A DNA stretch of 49,422 nt. Source: Streptomyces fructofermentans (GTDB lineage Bacteria; Actinomycetota; Actinomycetes; Streptomycetales; Streptomycetaceae). A program made the position numbers and the translations under genes. Positions within the stretch are counted from its first letter, which is position 1; every line of letters starts with the position of its first letter. Positions 7,092 to 14,003 of the stretch are shown here, in pieces. Where the stretch lies: positions 1 to 49,422 of the forward strand of contig NZ_BMWD01000044.1 of NCBI RefSeq assembly GCF_014651055.1, read 5' to 3'. Below the pieces are notes generated by a model, which did no database searches, was not told the DNA's origin, and worked only from the letters and a program-made list of their open reading frames with translations.

Positions 7092-7846
7092 GGCTTCTCG
7101 GTCAGCCACAGACGCGTTCCGTTCACTTCGGAGGCGGGCCGCTCCCAGACGCCGGCGACGGCCTCGGCCAGCTCCGTGACGTCCGTGAAGCCCGCGAACT
7201 TCGCATTCGGGCGCTCGGCGCGCATGGCGTCGTGCACCAGAGCCTTCACGACCAGGATCGCAGCAGCGGAGGTCGGCCCCTGCTCGCCCCCCGCCTTGCG
7301 GAAGTAGTCGCCCAGGGCCAGCGTCCACGCCTCGGCCGCGGCCTTGGCCGCCGCGTAGCTCGCGTTGCCCGCGGTGGGCTTGCTGGCGCCCGCGGCGCTG
7401 ATGAGCACGTACCGGCCGCGCTCACTGCGCTGCAGGGCCTCGTGGAAGGCGAGGGAGGTGTGCTGGACGGTGCGGACGAGCAGCATCTCCAGGAGGTCCC
7501 AGTCGTCGAGATTCGTCTTGGTGAACGTCTCTCCGCCGCGCCAGCCACCCACGAGGTGGACGAGGCCGTCGACGCGGCCGAACTCCTTCTCGGTGCGGTT
7601 GGACCAGTCCCGGACCGACTGCAGGTCGAGCAGGTCGACGGTGTCGCCGACCACGGTGGCCCCGCCGTGCGCGTAGCGAGCCGCGTCGACCGCCTCGGCG
7701 AGCCGCTCCGGATCGTTGTCGGAGGCAACGACGACGGCCCCCGCCTCGGCCAGCCGCAGGATGGTCGCCCGTCCCGCGGGTCCGCCCGCCCCCGCCACCG
7801 CGACCACCGCGCCGCCGAGTGCTCCGTTCCCGTTCTCCTCGGTCAT
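7088..7846 (-). CDS. Short-chain dehydrogenase/reductase (SDR)
   Basis: NAD(P)-dependent oxidoreductase with a Rossmann fold; 252 residues from the ATG giving MTEENGNG. AGGAGG lies 8 nt upstream, which decides this start over a GTG 13 codons earlier that overlaps the DUF6421 stop. The cofactor loop is GAGGPAGR (19-26), DTVDLLD marks the adenine-ring Asp region, and the active site is SAAGASK...SYAAAK (Ser, Tyr and Lys all present). VHLVGGWRGGETF replaces the usual NNAG motif. It is the middle gene of a three-gene operon between DUF6421 and threonine aldolase, so it probably acts on the same metabolite. Confidence 0.9.
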   Translation of the reverse strand: MTEENGNGALGGAVVAVAGAGGPAGRATILRLAEAGAVVVASDNDPERLAEAVDAARYAHGGATVVGDTVDLLDLQSVRDWSNRTEKEFGRVDGLVHLVGGWRGGETFTKTNLDDWDLLEMLLVRTVQHTSLAFHEALQRSERGRYVLISAAGASKPTAGNASYAAAKAAAEAWTLALGDYFRKAGGEQGPTSAAAILVVKALVHDAMRAERPNAKFAGFTDVTELAEAVAGVWERPASEVNGTRLWLTEKP

Positions 7847-7881
7847 GGTCCCAACCTCCTGAGCTGCCTCGGCGCGGGCGC

Positions 7882-9279
7882 TCACGCGGCGGCCCGCTCG
7901 GCGCCCGCCGCGGTGATGCCCTTGGTCGAGGCGATCACCGTCTTCAACCTCTTGGAGAGCGCCTCATAGAACATGCTCAGGGGAAACTCGTCCGGAAGCA
8001 CGTCGTCCACGAGTTTGCGCGGCGGCAGCGACAGGTCGAGCGCGTCGGGACCCTTCGCCCAGCGGGAGCCGGGGTGCGGCGCCAGGTACTGGGAGACGAG
8101 GTCGTACGCGGCGAACCAGTGGACCAGCTTCGGGCGGTCGATGCCGGCCCGGTAGAGGTCCTCGATCTCGGCGCAGAGCTGGTTGGTGACCTGCGGCGCA
8201 CGCTGCCAGTCGATGTGCAGCTTGTTGTCCGTCCAGCGGACGACGTCGTGCTTGTGCAGGTAGGCGAAGAGCAGCTGGCCGCCCAGACCGTCGTAGTTGC
8301 GGACGCGGTCGCCGGTGACGGGGAACCGGAACATCCGGTCGAAGAGCACCGCGTACTGCACGTCCCGGCCGTGCGCGTTGCCCTCGGACTCCAGCTTCAC
8401 GGCCTCCTTGAAGGCGGTGAGGTCGCAGCGCAGCTCTTCCAGGCCGTACATCCAGAACGGCTGGCGCTGCTTGATCATGAAGGGGTCGAAGGGCAGGTCG
8501 CCGTGGCTGTGGGTGCGGTCGTGGACCATGTCCCACAGGACGAACGCCTGCTCGCAGCGCGCCTGGTCGCCGACCATCTCGCGGATGTCGTCGGGGAGTT
8601 CCAGGCCGAGCGTGCTGACGGCGGCCTCGGTCACCGCGCGGAAGCGGGCCGCCTCGCGGTCGCAGAAGATGCCGCCCCAGGTGAACCGCTCGGGCGCCTC
8701 GCGCACGGCGATGGTCTCCGGGAAGAGGACGGCCGAGTTCGTGTCGTAGCCGGCCGTGAAGTCCTCGAAGGTGATGCCGCAGAACAGCGGGTTGTCGAAG
8801 CGGGTGCGCTCCAGCTCGGCCAGCCAGTCGGGCCAGACCATGCGCAGGACGACCGCTTCGAGGTTGCGGTCCGGGTTGCCGTTCTGCGTGTACATGGGGA
8901 ACACGACCAGGTGCTGGAGACCGTCGGCGCGGTGCGCCGCGGGCTGGAACGCCAGCAGGGAGTCGAGGAAGTCCGGCACCTCGAAGCCGCCGTCCGCCCA
9001 GCGGCGCAGGTCCTTGACGAGCGCCTGGTGGTACGCGGCGTCGTGCGGAAGCAGCGGGGAGAGCTCCTCGACGGCGTCGACGACCCGGCGCACGGCCAGG
9101 TCCGCCTCGGCGGGCGCGGGAGCGGACTCGGCGCCGAAGTCGATCGACCCGTCCTTGGACTGCCATGGCCGGATCCGCTCCACGGCATCCTTGAGCACGG
9201 GCCAGGCCGGGTGCTCCACCACCCTGTCCCGAGGAGGAACGATCTCCTCCGTACCCACCTGCACAAGAATTTCCGTCAT
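7882..9279 (-). CDS. DUF6421 family protein, gluzincin-like motif pattern
   Basis: A 465-residue cytoplasmic protein that I recognise as the uncharacterised Streptomyces family DUF6421. AAGGA is placed 7 nt before the ATG. No signal peptide or membrane segment is seen. It contains VHDRTHSHGD (H253-D-R-T-H257, then H259) and, 24 residues later, LEELRCDLTAF (E281, E282, D286). This HDxxH-x24-E arrangement resembles the HExxH...E zinc site of gluzincins, and EELRCD recalls the EECRAD/EEARAD motif of M49 dipeptidyl peptidases, but with Asp in place of the catalytic Glu. This comparison is my inference. It is the promoter-proximal gene of the operon with SDR and threonine aldolase. Confidence 0.8.
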   Translation of the reverse strand: MTEILVQVGTEEIVPPRDRVVEHPAWPVLKDAVERIRPWQSKDGSIDFGAESAPAPAEADLAVRRVVDAVEELSPLLPHDAAYHQALVKDLRRWADGGFEVPDFLDSLLAFQPAAHRADGLQHLVVFPMYTQNGNPDRNLEAVVLRMVWPDWLAELERTRFDNPLFCGITFEDFTAGYDTNSAVLFPETIAVREAPERFTWGGIFCDREAARFRAVTEAAVSTLGLELPDDIREMVGDQARCEQAFVLWDMVHDRTHSHGDLPFDPFMIKQRQPFWMYGLEELRCDLTAFKEAVKLESEGNAHGRDVQYAVLFDRMFRFPVTGDRVRNYDGLGGQLLFAYLHKHDVVRWTDNKLHIDWQRAPQVTNQLCAEIEDLYRAGIDRPKLVHWFAAYDLVSQYLAPHPGSRWAKGPDALDLSLPPRKLVDDVLPDEFPLSMFYEALSKRLKTVIASTKGITAAGAERAAA

Positions 9280-9658
9280 GTCCCATCCTTCTCAGGAGAA
9301 CCTCGCGTATGAACACCGTACGTGGCGACAGTTCCCTTCCACAAGGGGAGGATCGGGAGATTGTCCCGTCCCACCCGGGGTATCACCGCTCTTTTTCCTG
9401 TGGGGCACGGCAAAGCCGAATACTTCCGCGTCCGGCGGGTAGTGATCGTCCTCCGGTCAACCCGCCCGGGACTCGCCCACCGACGGGTGAGCCGCGCACC
9501 CGCACAGCAGCGCTCGTTCCCGTGGCTGGAAGGCCTCATTCCCCGCTGCCGCAGCGGGTCCAACGCCGGTCGGGGCGATTAGGCTGCGGGCTTGCCGCGT
9601 GGGTAAGGGAGAGCAGCACGCGGCAGCCGAGCCGCCGTCGACGGAAGCGGAGTCAGCC
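9280..9658. other. Divergent intergenic region, DUF6421 / glycerophosphodiesterase
   Basis: A 379-bp gap with no convincing gene. It must hold the promoter of the DUF6421 operon (minus) and of the phosphodiesterase (plus). TAGGCT at 9580-9585 is a plausible plus-strand -10, giving a leader of roughly 65 nt. A small perfect hairpin CCCGCTG-CCG-CAGCGGG lies at 9542-9558 just before it. Nothing else stands out. Confidence 0.5.
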
Positions 9659-10342
9659 TTGAACTTCCTCACCATCGGTCACCGCGGAATCATGGGTGTC
9701 GAACCCGAGAACACCCTCCGTTCCTTCGTCGCGGCCCAGCACGCCGGCCTCGACGTGATCGAACTCGATCTGCACCTCAGCAAGGACGGCGCGCTCGTCG
9801 TCATGCACGACGCCGACGTGGACCGCACGACCGACGGATCGGGCCCCATCGCCGGGAAGACGCTCGCCGAGCTGCGCGCGCTGGACGCGGGCCGGGGCGA
9901 GCGGGTACCGGTCTTCGAGGAGGTCCTCGACGCCGTCACGGCACCACTCCAGGCGGAGATCAAGGACGTGGCCGCGGCCCGGGCCCTCGCGGAGGTCATG
10001 AACGGACGCGACCTGGCCGCCCGTGTCGAGGTCCTGTCCTTCCACGACGAGGCCGTCGCGGAGATCGCGCGCCTGGTGCCCGGGGTGCGCACGGCGCTCG
10101 TCGCCAGCCGCTACGGCACCGATGTCGTCGAGCGGGCCACCGCGGTCGGCGCCACGAGCCTCGTACTGAACATCCGGCGGCTCACACTGGAGATCGTCGA
10201 GCGGGCGCGCAAGGCGGACCTGCGGATCATCGGCTGGGTGGTGAACACCCAGGACCATCTGCGGCTGGTGCGCGCGCTCGGCCTGGACGGCGCCACTACC
10301 GACTACCCGGAGATCAAACGCACCGGCCGATTCACGGCGTGA
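9659..10342 (+). CDS. Glycerophosphodiester phosphodiesterase
   Basis: GDPD-family TIM-barrel enzyme that hydrolyses glycerophosphodiesters to glycerol-3-phosphate and an alcohol. From the TTG start it is 227 residues, beginning LNFLTIGHRG. Catalytic residues are visible: H8-R9 in GHRG, E17 in PENTLRSF, E35 and D37 in VIELDLHLSKDG, and H50 in VVMHDADVDRTT. GGAG lies 6 nt before the TTG; an in-frame GTG 20 codons earlier has no ribosome site and would add a non-conserved tail. There is no signal peptide, so it acts in the cytoplasm. It converges with the GNAT gene, stops only 3 bp apart. Confidence 0.93.
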   Translation: MNFLTIGHRGIMGVEPENTLRSFVAAQHAGLDVIELDLHLSKDGALVVMHDADVDRTTDGSGPIAGKTLAELRALDAGRGERVPVFEEVLDAVTAPLQAEIKDVAAARALAEVMNGRDLAARVEVLSFHDEAVAEIARLVPGVRTALVASRYGTDVVERATAVGATSLVLNIRRLTLEIVERARKADLRIIGWVVNTQDHLRLVRALGLDGATTDYPEIKRTGRFTA

Positions 10343-10345
10343 CGG

Positions 10346-10894
10346 TCAGGCGAGGTCCTTGACCAGCAGCTCGAACCGGAGGTCGTCGCGCTGCGGGATG
10401 CCGAACCGCTCGTCGCCGTACGGGAAGGGCGTCATCCTTCCCGTACGGCGGTAGCCGCGGCGCTCGTACCAGGCGATGAGGTCCTCGCGTACGGAGATCA
10501 CGGTCATGTGCATCTCGCGCACACCCCAGATCTCGCGGGCGATGCGCTCGGCCTCGGCGATGATCACCTTGCCGAGGCCGGCACCCTGGAGCGCGGGGCT
10601 GACCGCGAACATGCCGAAGTAGGCGTGGTCACCGCGGTGTTCGAGCTGGCAGCAGGCGACGATCGCGCCGTCGCGCTCGACGGTCAGCAGACGGCCGTCG
10701 GGGGCCTTCATCACCTCGCGCACGCCTTCGGCGTCCGTGCGACGGCCTTCCAGGATGTCCGCCTCGGTGGTCCAGCCCGTACGGCTGGAGTCGCCCCGGT
10801 AGGCGGACTCGACGAGCGCCACCAGGGCGTCCACGTCCGCGTCCGCGGCATCGCGGAAGGTGAGTCCGTCGGCGGCGGTGGCGGCGCTGTCCAT
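10346..10894 (-). CDS. GNAT family N-acetyltransferase
   Basis: Acetyl-CoA dependent N-acetyltransferase, 182 residues from ATG (MDSAATAADG), with GGAG 9 nt upstream. The acetyl-CoA pyrophosphate loop is LQGAGLGKVII (Q-x-x-G-x-G), after the strand YFGMFAVSP. The C-terminal WYERRGYRRTGRMTPFPYGDERFG is the usual GNAT B motif. The longer open frame upstream runs through the divergent VOC gene and is not real. Acceptor substrate cannot be predicted. The gene is divergent from the VOC gene with a 71-bp shared promoter region. Confidence 0.9.
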   Translation of the reverse strand: MDSAATAADGLTFRDAADADVDALVALVESAYRGDSSRTGWTTEADILEGRRTDAEGVREVMKAPDGRLLTVERDGAIVACCQLEHRGDHAYFGMFAVSPALQGAGLGKVIIAEAERIAREIWGVREMHMTVISVREDLIAWYERRGYRRTGRMTPFPYGDERFGIPQRDDLRFELLVKDLA

Positions 10895-10951
10895 GGAGCG
10901 TTTCTCCGATTCTCGGCAGGGCTCGGGCACCGAAGAGCGTATCCCCCTCAC

Positions 10952-10957
10952 TAGACT
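10952..10957 (+). promoter_or_regulatory. -10 box of a leaderless promoter (VOC gene)
   Basis: TAGACT, a near-ideal Streptomyces TAnnnT box, ends 8 nt before the ATG at 10966, and there is no ribosome site. Transcription should start at or next to the A of the start codon. Confidence 0.65.
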
Positions 10958-10965
10958 CGGGACGC

Positions 10966-11352
10966 ATGGTGCATGTACTGAGCAGCAGGACCCTGCTCCG
11001 GCCCACCGACCCCGAACGCTCCCGCGCCTTCTACGGGCAGCGGCTGGGCCTGCCCGTCTACCGGGAGTTCGGCACGGGTCCCGAACGCGGCACCGTCTAC
11101 TTCCTGGGCGGCGGGTTCCTGGAGGTGGCGGGCCGCTCCGACGCCGCCCCCTCACCCGCGCTGAAGCTGTGGCTGCAGGTCGCGGACGTCGCGGCCGCGC
11201 ACGACGAACTCGTGGCGGCGGGCGTCGAGGTGCTCCGCCCACCCCGTAAGGAGCCGTGGGGCCTGATCGAGATGTGGATCACCGATCCGGACGGCACGGA
11301 GATCGTGGTCGTGGAGGTCCCGGCGGACCACCCCCTGCGCCACCGGCCCTGA
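10966..11352 (+). CDS. VOC superfamily (glyoxalase/bleomycin resistance-like) protein
   Basis: Single-domain VOC protein of 128 residues built from paired beta-alpha-beta-beta-beta modules: SSRTLLRPTDPERSRAFYGQRLGLPVYREF, then YFLGGGFLEV, ALKLWLQVADVAAAHDELVAAGVEV and IEMWITDPDGTEIVVVEVP. The C-terminal Glu of the IVVVE strand is a usual metal ligand; the first-strand ligand position is Arg rather than His, so metal dependence is uncertain. Substrate is unknown: dioxygenase, isomerase and resistance functions all occur in this superfamily. It has no ribosome site and a -10 box 8 nt before the start, so probably leaderless. Confidence 0.85.
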   Translation: MVHVLSSRTLLRPTDPERSRAFYGQRLGLPVYREFGTGPERGTVYFLGGGFLEVAGRSDAAPSPALKLWLQVADVAAAHDELVAAGVEVLRPPRKEPWGLIEMWITDPDGTEIVVVEVPADHPLRHRP

Positions 11353-11441
11353 CGGGACTCGACCCCACCCCCGGACCTGCCCCGACCCGCCCCGCGGAAC
11401 CGGCCTGCCCCGATCGGAGACGCCACGACAGGGACGCCCGG

Positions 11442-11478
11442 CGGCCCGCCCCCGGGGGTCTTCACGGAGGGCGGGCCG
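11442..11478. terminator. Bidirectional stem-loop between convergent genes
   Basis: Perfect 10-bp arms CGGCCCGCCC (11442-11451) and GGGCGGGCCG (11469-11478) around a 17-nt loop, in the 216-bp gap between the convergent VOC and DUF6479 genes. There is no T-tract, as is usual in Streptomyces. Confidence 0.55.
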
Positions 11479-11568
11479 TACGCAGATTCCCCGCGGGCCT
11501 CGGACGCGCCCGCCGGGATCGCCGTGGGATCCCGGCCCCACGGGGCACGGACCGGTCGGGGCGCGGGG

Positions 11569-11928
11569 TCAGTGGTGGCCGAGGCTTCCGCTGCCGAACC
11601 CGCCGCTGCTGTTGGTGTTCCAGACCGGGCGCTTCTGCAGCTTGGCGCGGCGCGTGCCGTGGGCGTGCAACTGGTGCGGCGTGAGCACGCTGCCGTCGTG
11701 CGGCATCTCGTCGGGCTCGCGCATCTCGCTCTCCTCGCGGACCGCACCGGTCGCCGGGAGATGTGGTTGGCTCTCCGGGCTCGGCGGCCCCGGTTCACCG
11801 GCACGCACCCTCATGCCCCACCACACCGCGACGACCAGCAGCGCGGTGACGGCCATTCCCACGACGAAGGGAGCCCAGCCGGCGACGACCTCGTCCGGCA
11901 GCGCGATGTCCACTCGGAAGCTGTCCAT
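11569..11928 (-). CDS. DUF6479 family small membrane protein
   Basis: A 119-residue protein recognised as the Streptomyces family DUF6479, function unknown. One transmembrane helix spans about residues 18-39 (APFVVGMAVTALLVVAVWWG). It is followed by a Pro-rich, charged tail containing the family signature VREESEMREPDEMPHDG and a C-terminal Gly/Ser-rich end (SSGGFGSGSLGHH). The topology suggests a short outside segment and a cytoplasmic tail. GGAGG lies 5 nt before the ATG. It faces away from the GppA-type gene, 102 bp apart. Confidence 0.85.
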   Translation of the reverse strand: MDSFRVDIALPDEVVAGWAPFVVGMAVTALLVVAVWWGMRVRAGEPGPPSPESQPHLPATGAVREESEMREPDEMPHDGSVLTPHQLHAHGTRRAKLQKRPVWNTNSSGGFGSGSLGHH

Positions 11929-12030
11929 GCTTCCTCCGTACCCGGACAGAACGGCACAAAACCGTCATTGCGGATGCCGGTGCGGCGACGGTATGGCGAG
12001 GGCCGCCACGGGTACGGGAAGGGGATGCGC

Positions 12031-13149
12031 ATGGGTGTACTGGACATCGGCTCGAACACGGTACGACTCGTCATAGCGGAGACGGACGGAGCCGTGCCCC
12101 TGCCCGTACACACGGCCAAGCGGCAGCTGAGGCTCTCCGACCACGTGGAGCGCGGGGGCAGGCTGCCGCCGGAGCAGGTGGCACGGCTGGTGGAGGCGGT
12201 GGCGGACGCCAGGGACGAGGGCAGACGCTGGGGCGTCACCAGACCCTTCGCCTTCGCCACGGCGATCGTCAGGGACGCCCCGAACCGCCTCGACATCCTC
12301 GACCGGGTCGCGGCGGACACCGGGGTGCGGCTGCATGTGCTGCCCGGGGAGGTCGAGGCCGAACTGACCTTCCTCGCGGCGCGGCGCTGGATGGGCTGGC
12401 GCGCGGGTCCGCTGGCCCTGCTCGACATCGGGGGCGGCACGCTGGAGGTCGCCTTCGGCCGCAGCAGACTGCCCGACTTCGCCATCTCCCTGCCGCTCGG
12501 GGCAGCCCGGATGACGCGCGAGTTCCTGCGGGGCCAGGACCCGCCCTCGGCGCACCGGACCCGCCTGCTGCGCCGGCACGTGAGGCACCAGCTGCGCGAT
12601 GTCGCGGCCCGCATCCGCTGGGAGGCCCCGCGCACCGCGGTCGCCACCTCTCGGACGTTCCAGCAGCTCGGGCGGCTGTGCGGCGCCGCGCCCGGCCGGT
12701 CGGGGCCGTTCACCGAACGTGTCATGACCCGCGCCGACCTGGGCTCGGCCGTCGAGCGGCTCGCGGCGCTGCCGGCCGCGGGGCGCGCCGGCCTGCCCGG
12801 CATCTCCGCCGCACGGTCCGGCCAGTCCCTCGCGGGGGCGATCGTCGCGCACACCTCGATGAAGCTGATGGGCGTCGACGAGGTGGTCATCTGCCCGTGG
12901 GCCCTGCGCGAGGGTGTCCTGCTGCGCTGCATCGAGGACGGCAACGCCGACTGGTGGGACGGCACGGCGCCCGTGATCCGCGAATGGTCGGCCTCGCCGC
13001 GCGCGCTCCGGCGCGTCACCGCCGACGACCAGTCCGGCGCGGCGGTCCCCGCACAGGTACCGGCGCCCGTCCCCGCAGTGGTCCCCGCACCGGTCACCCC
13101 GGCGGGGCACCGGCCGCGGGGGCCGGGCCTGTTCACCGAACGCACCTGA
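12031..13149 (+). CDS. Ppx/GppA phosphatase family protein
   Basis: Exopolyphosphatase / guanosine pentaphosphate phosphohydrolase family member with the ASKHA fold. Phosphate-binding loops are LDIGSNTVRLVIAE at the N-terminus and LLDIGGGTLEVAFG near residue 130. From the ATG starting MGVLDIG it is 372 residues; GGAAGGGG lies 6 nt upstream, better spaced than for the ATG two codons earlier. Streptomyces usually carry two such genes; whether this one acts on polyphosphate or on pppGpp cannot be decided. The last 40 residues are Pro/Ala/Val-rich (VPAQVPAPVPAVVPAPV) and probably disordered. Confidence 0.9.
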   Translation: MGVLDIGSNTVRLVIAETDGAVPLPVHTAKRQLRLSDHVERGGRLPPEQVARLVEAVADARDEGRRWGVTRPFAFATAIVRDAPNRLDILDRVAADTGVRLHVLPGEVEAELTFLAARRWMGWRAGPLALLDIGGGTLEVAFGRSRLPDFAISLPLGAARMTREFLRGQDPPSAHRTRLLRRHVRHQLRDVAARIRWEAPRTAVATSRTFQQLGRLCGAAPGRSGPFTERVMTRADLGSAVERLAALPAAGRAGLPGISAARSGQSLAGAIVAHTSMKLMGVDEVVICPWALREGVLLRCIEDGNADWWDGTAPVIREWSASPRALRRVTADDQSGAAVPAQVPAPVPAVVPAPVTPAGHRPRGPGLFTERT

Positions 13150-13463
13150 ACGCGGGCGGTCCCGGCCCGGGGCGGTCCCGCGTGCAGCGGCGGACGACGG
13201 CCGTTCGAGCGGGGGTCGAGGGGCGTTCGAGTCGCGGCCGAGCAGCGTTCGAGCGCGAGTCCGGCGACCGTCGAGCGGGGCTCCGACGAGCATCCGGTCG
13301 CGCTCCGGCGCCGTTCGAGCGGCGGGGGACGACGAGGAACGGCGCGGGGGACGACGAGGCGGGGCGGCGCGGGACGAGGGACGCCGGCACCGACGTACGC
13401 CGCACCCCCGCACCCCCGCGGCCCTGGGCGCGCGTTCCGCCACCGGCGGTCCGCGTGCCGTCG
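13150..13463. repeat. Convergent gap with degenerate 22-bp tandem repeats
   Basis: A 314-bp gap between convergent GppA-like and MarR genes with no credible gene. CGTTCGAG recurs at 13202, 13224, 13246 and 13312, i.e. at spacings of 22, 22 and 66 bp, with decayed copies between, so this is an eroded 22-bp tandem array. A weak hairpin ACGCGGG...CCCGCGT (13150-13183) immediately follows the GppA stop and could act as a terminator. Confidence 0.6.
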
Positions 13464-14003
13464 TCAGCCGCGCGGTGTACGCAGCCTGCCCTCGAGCTGC
13501 ACGAGCAGCTCACCGAGCAGCGCCGCGAGTTCCCGCTGCCCGTCGTCGTCGACACCGGAGAGCACGCCCGTCTCGTACGCGAGCTGCTCGGGCAGGATGC
13601 CGTCGACGAGGTCGCGCCCCGCGTCCGTGAGCCGCACATGCGCGACCCGGCGGTCCCGGGTGTCGCCGCGGCGCTCGACCAGGCCGCGTTCGGTCAGCTG
13701 CTTGAGGCGCTTGGTGACGGCGGCGCCGGACGAGAAGGTCTCGCGGATCAGGTCGCCGGGGGTGAGTTCGAGGCCGGTGCGGCGCAGCGCGCCCAGGAGG
13801 TCGAACTCGGGCCGGGTGAGTCCCGCGTGGCGCAGCGGCGCGTCCTCCGCCTGCTGGAGCAGCGCCGCGCAGCGGTTGATGCGGCCGATGACCTCCATGG
13901 GACCGGTGTCGAGGTCCGGGTGGACCGCCTTCCACTGCCGCACCACCGCGGCGAGCGTGTCCCCCGCGCCCGAGGCCGCCGCGGGCCCGTTCCCTGCCGT
14001 CAT
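13464..14003 (-). CDS. MarR family transcriptional regulator
   Basis: Winged-helix dimeric regulator, 179 residues from ATG (MTAGNGPAAA) with GGAGGA 9 nt upstream. The helix-turn-helix is LTPGDLIRETFSSGAAVTKRLKQLTERGLVERR, with the wing DTRDRRVAHVRLTDAGRDLV. MEVIGRINRCAALLQQAEDAPLRHAGLTRPEFDLLGAL is the usual MarR N-terminal dimerisation/recognition block. The ATG overlaps the stop of the upstream FUSC gene (ATGA), so the two are translationally coupled. It probably represses its own operon in response to an aromatic compound exported by the FUSC protein; a palindrome upstream of that gene (15683-15696) is the candidate operator. Confidence 0.93.
   Translation of the reverse strand: MTAGNGPAAASGAGDTLAAVVRQWKAVHPDLDTGPMEVIGRINRCAALLQQAEDAPLRHAGLTRPEFDLLGALRRTGLELTPGDLIRETFSSGAAVTKRLKQLTERGLVERRGDTRDRRVAHVRLTDAGRDLVDGILPEQLAYETGVLSGVDDDGQRELAALLGELLVQLEGRLRTPRG

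Noticed and set aside
7819..9312. 497-residue plus-strand open frame opposite DUF6421
   Set aside because: Val/Arg/Glu-rich antisense shadow of a well-supported minus-strand gene with a good ribosome site and codon bias.
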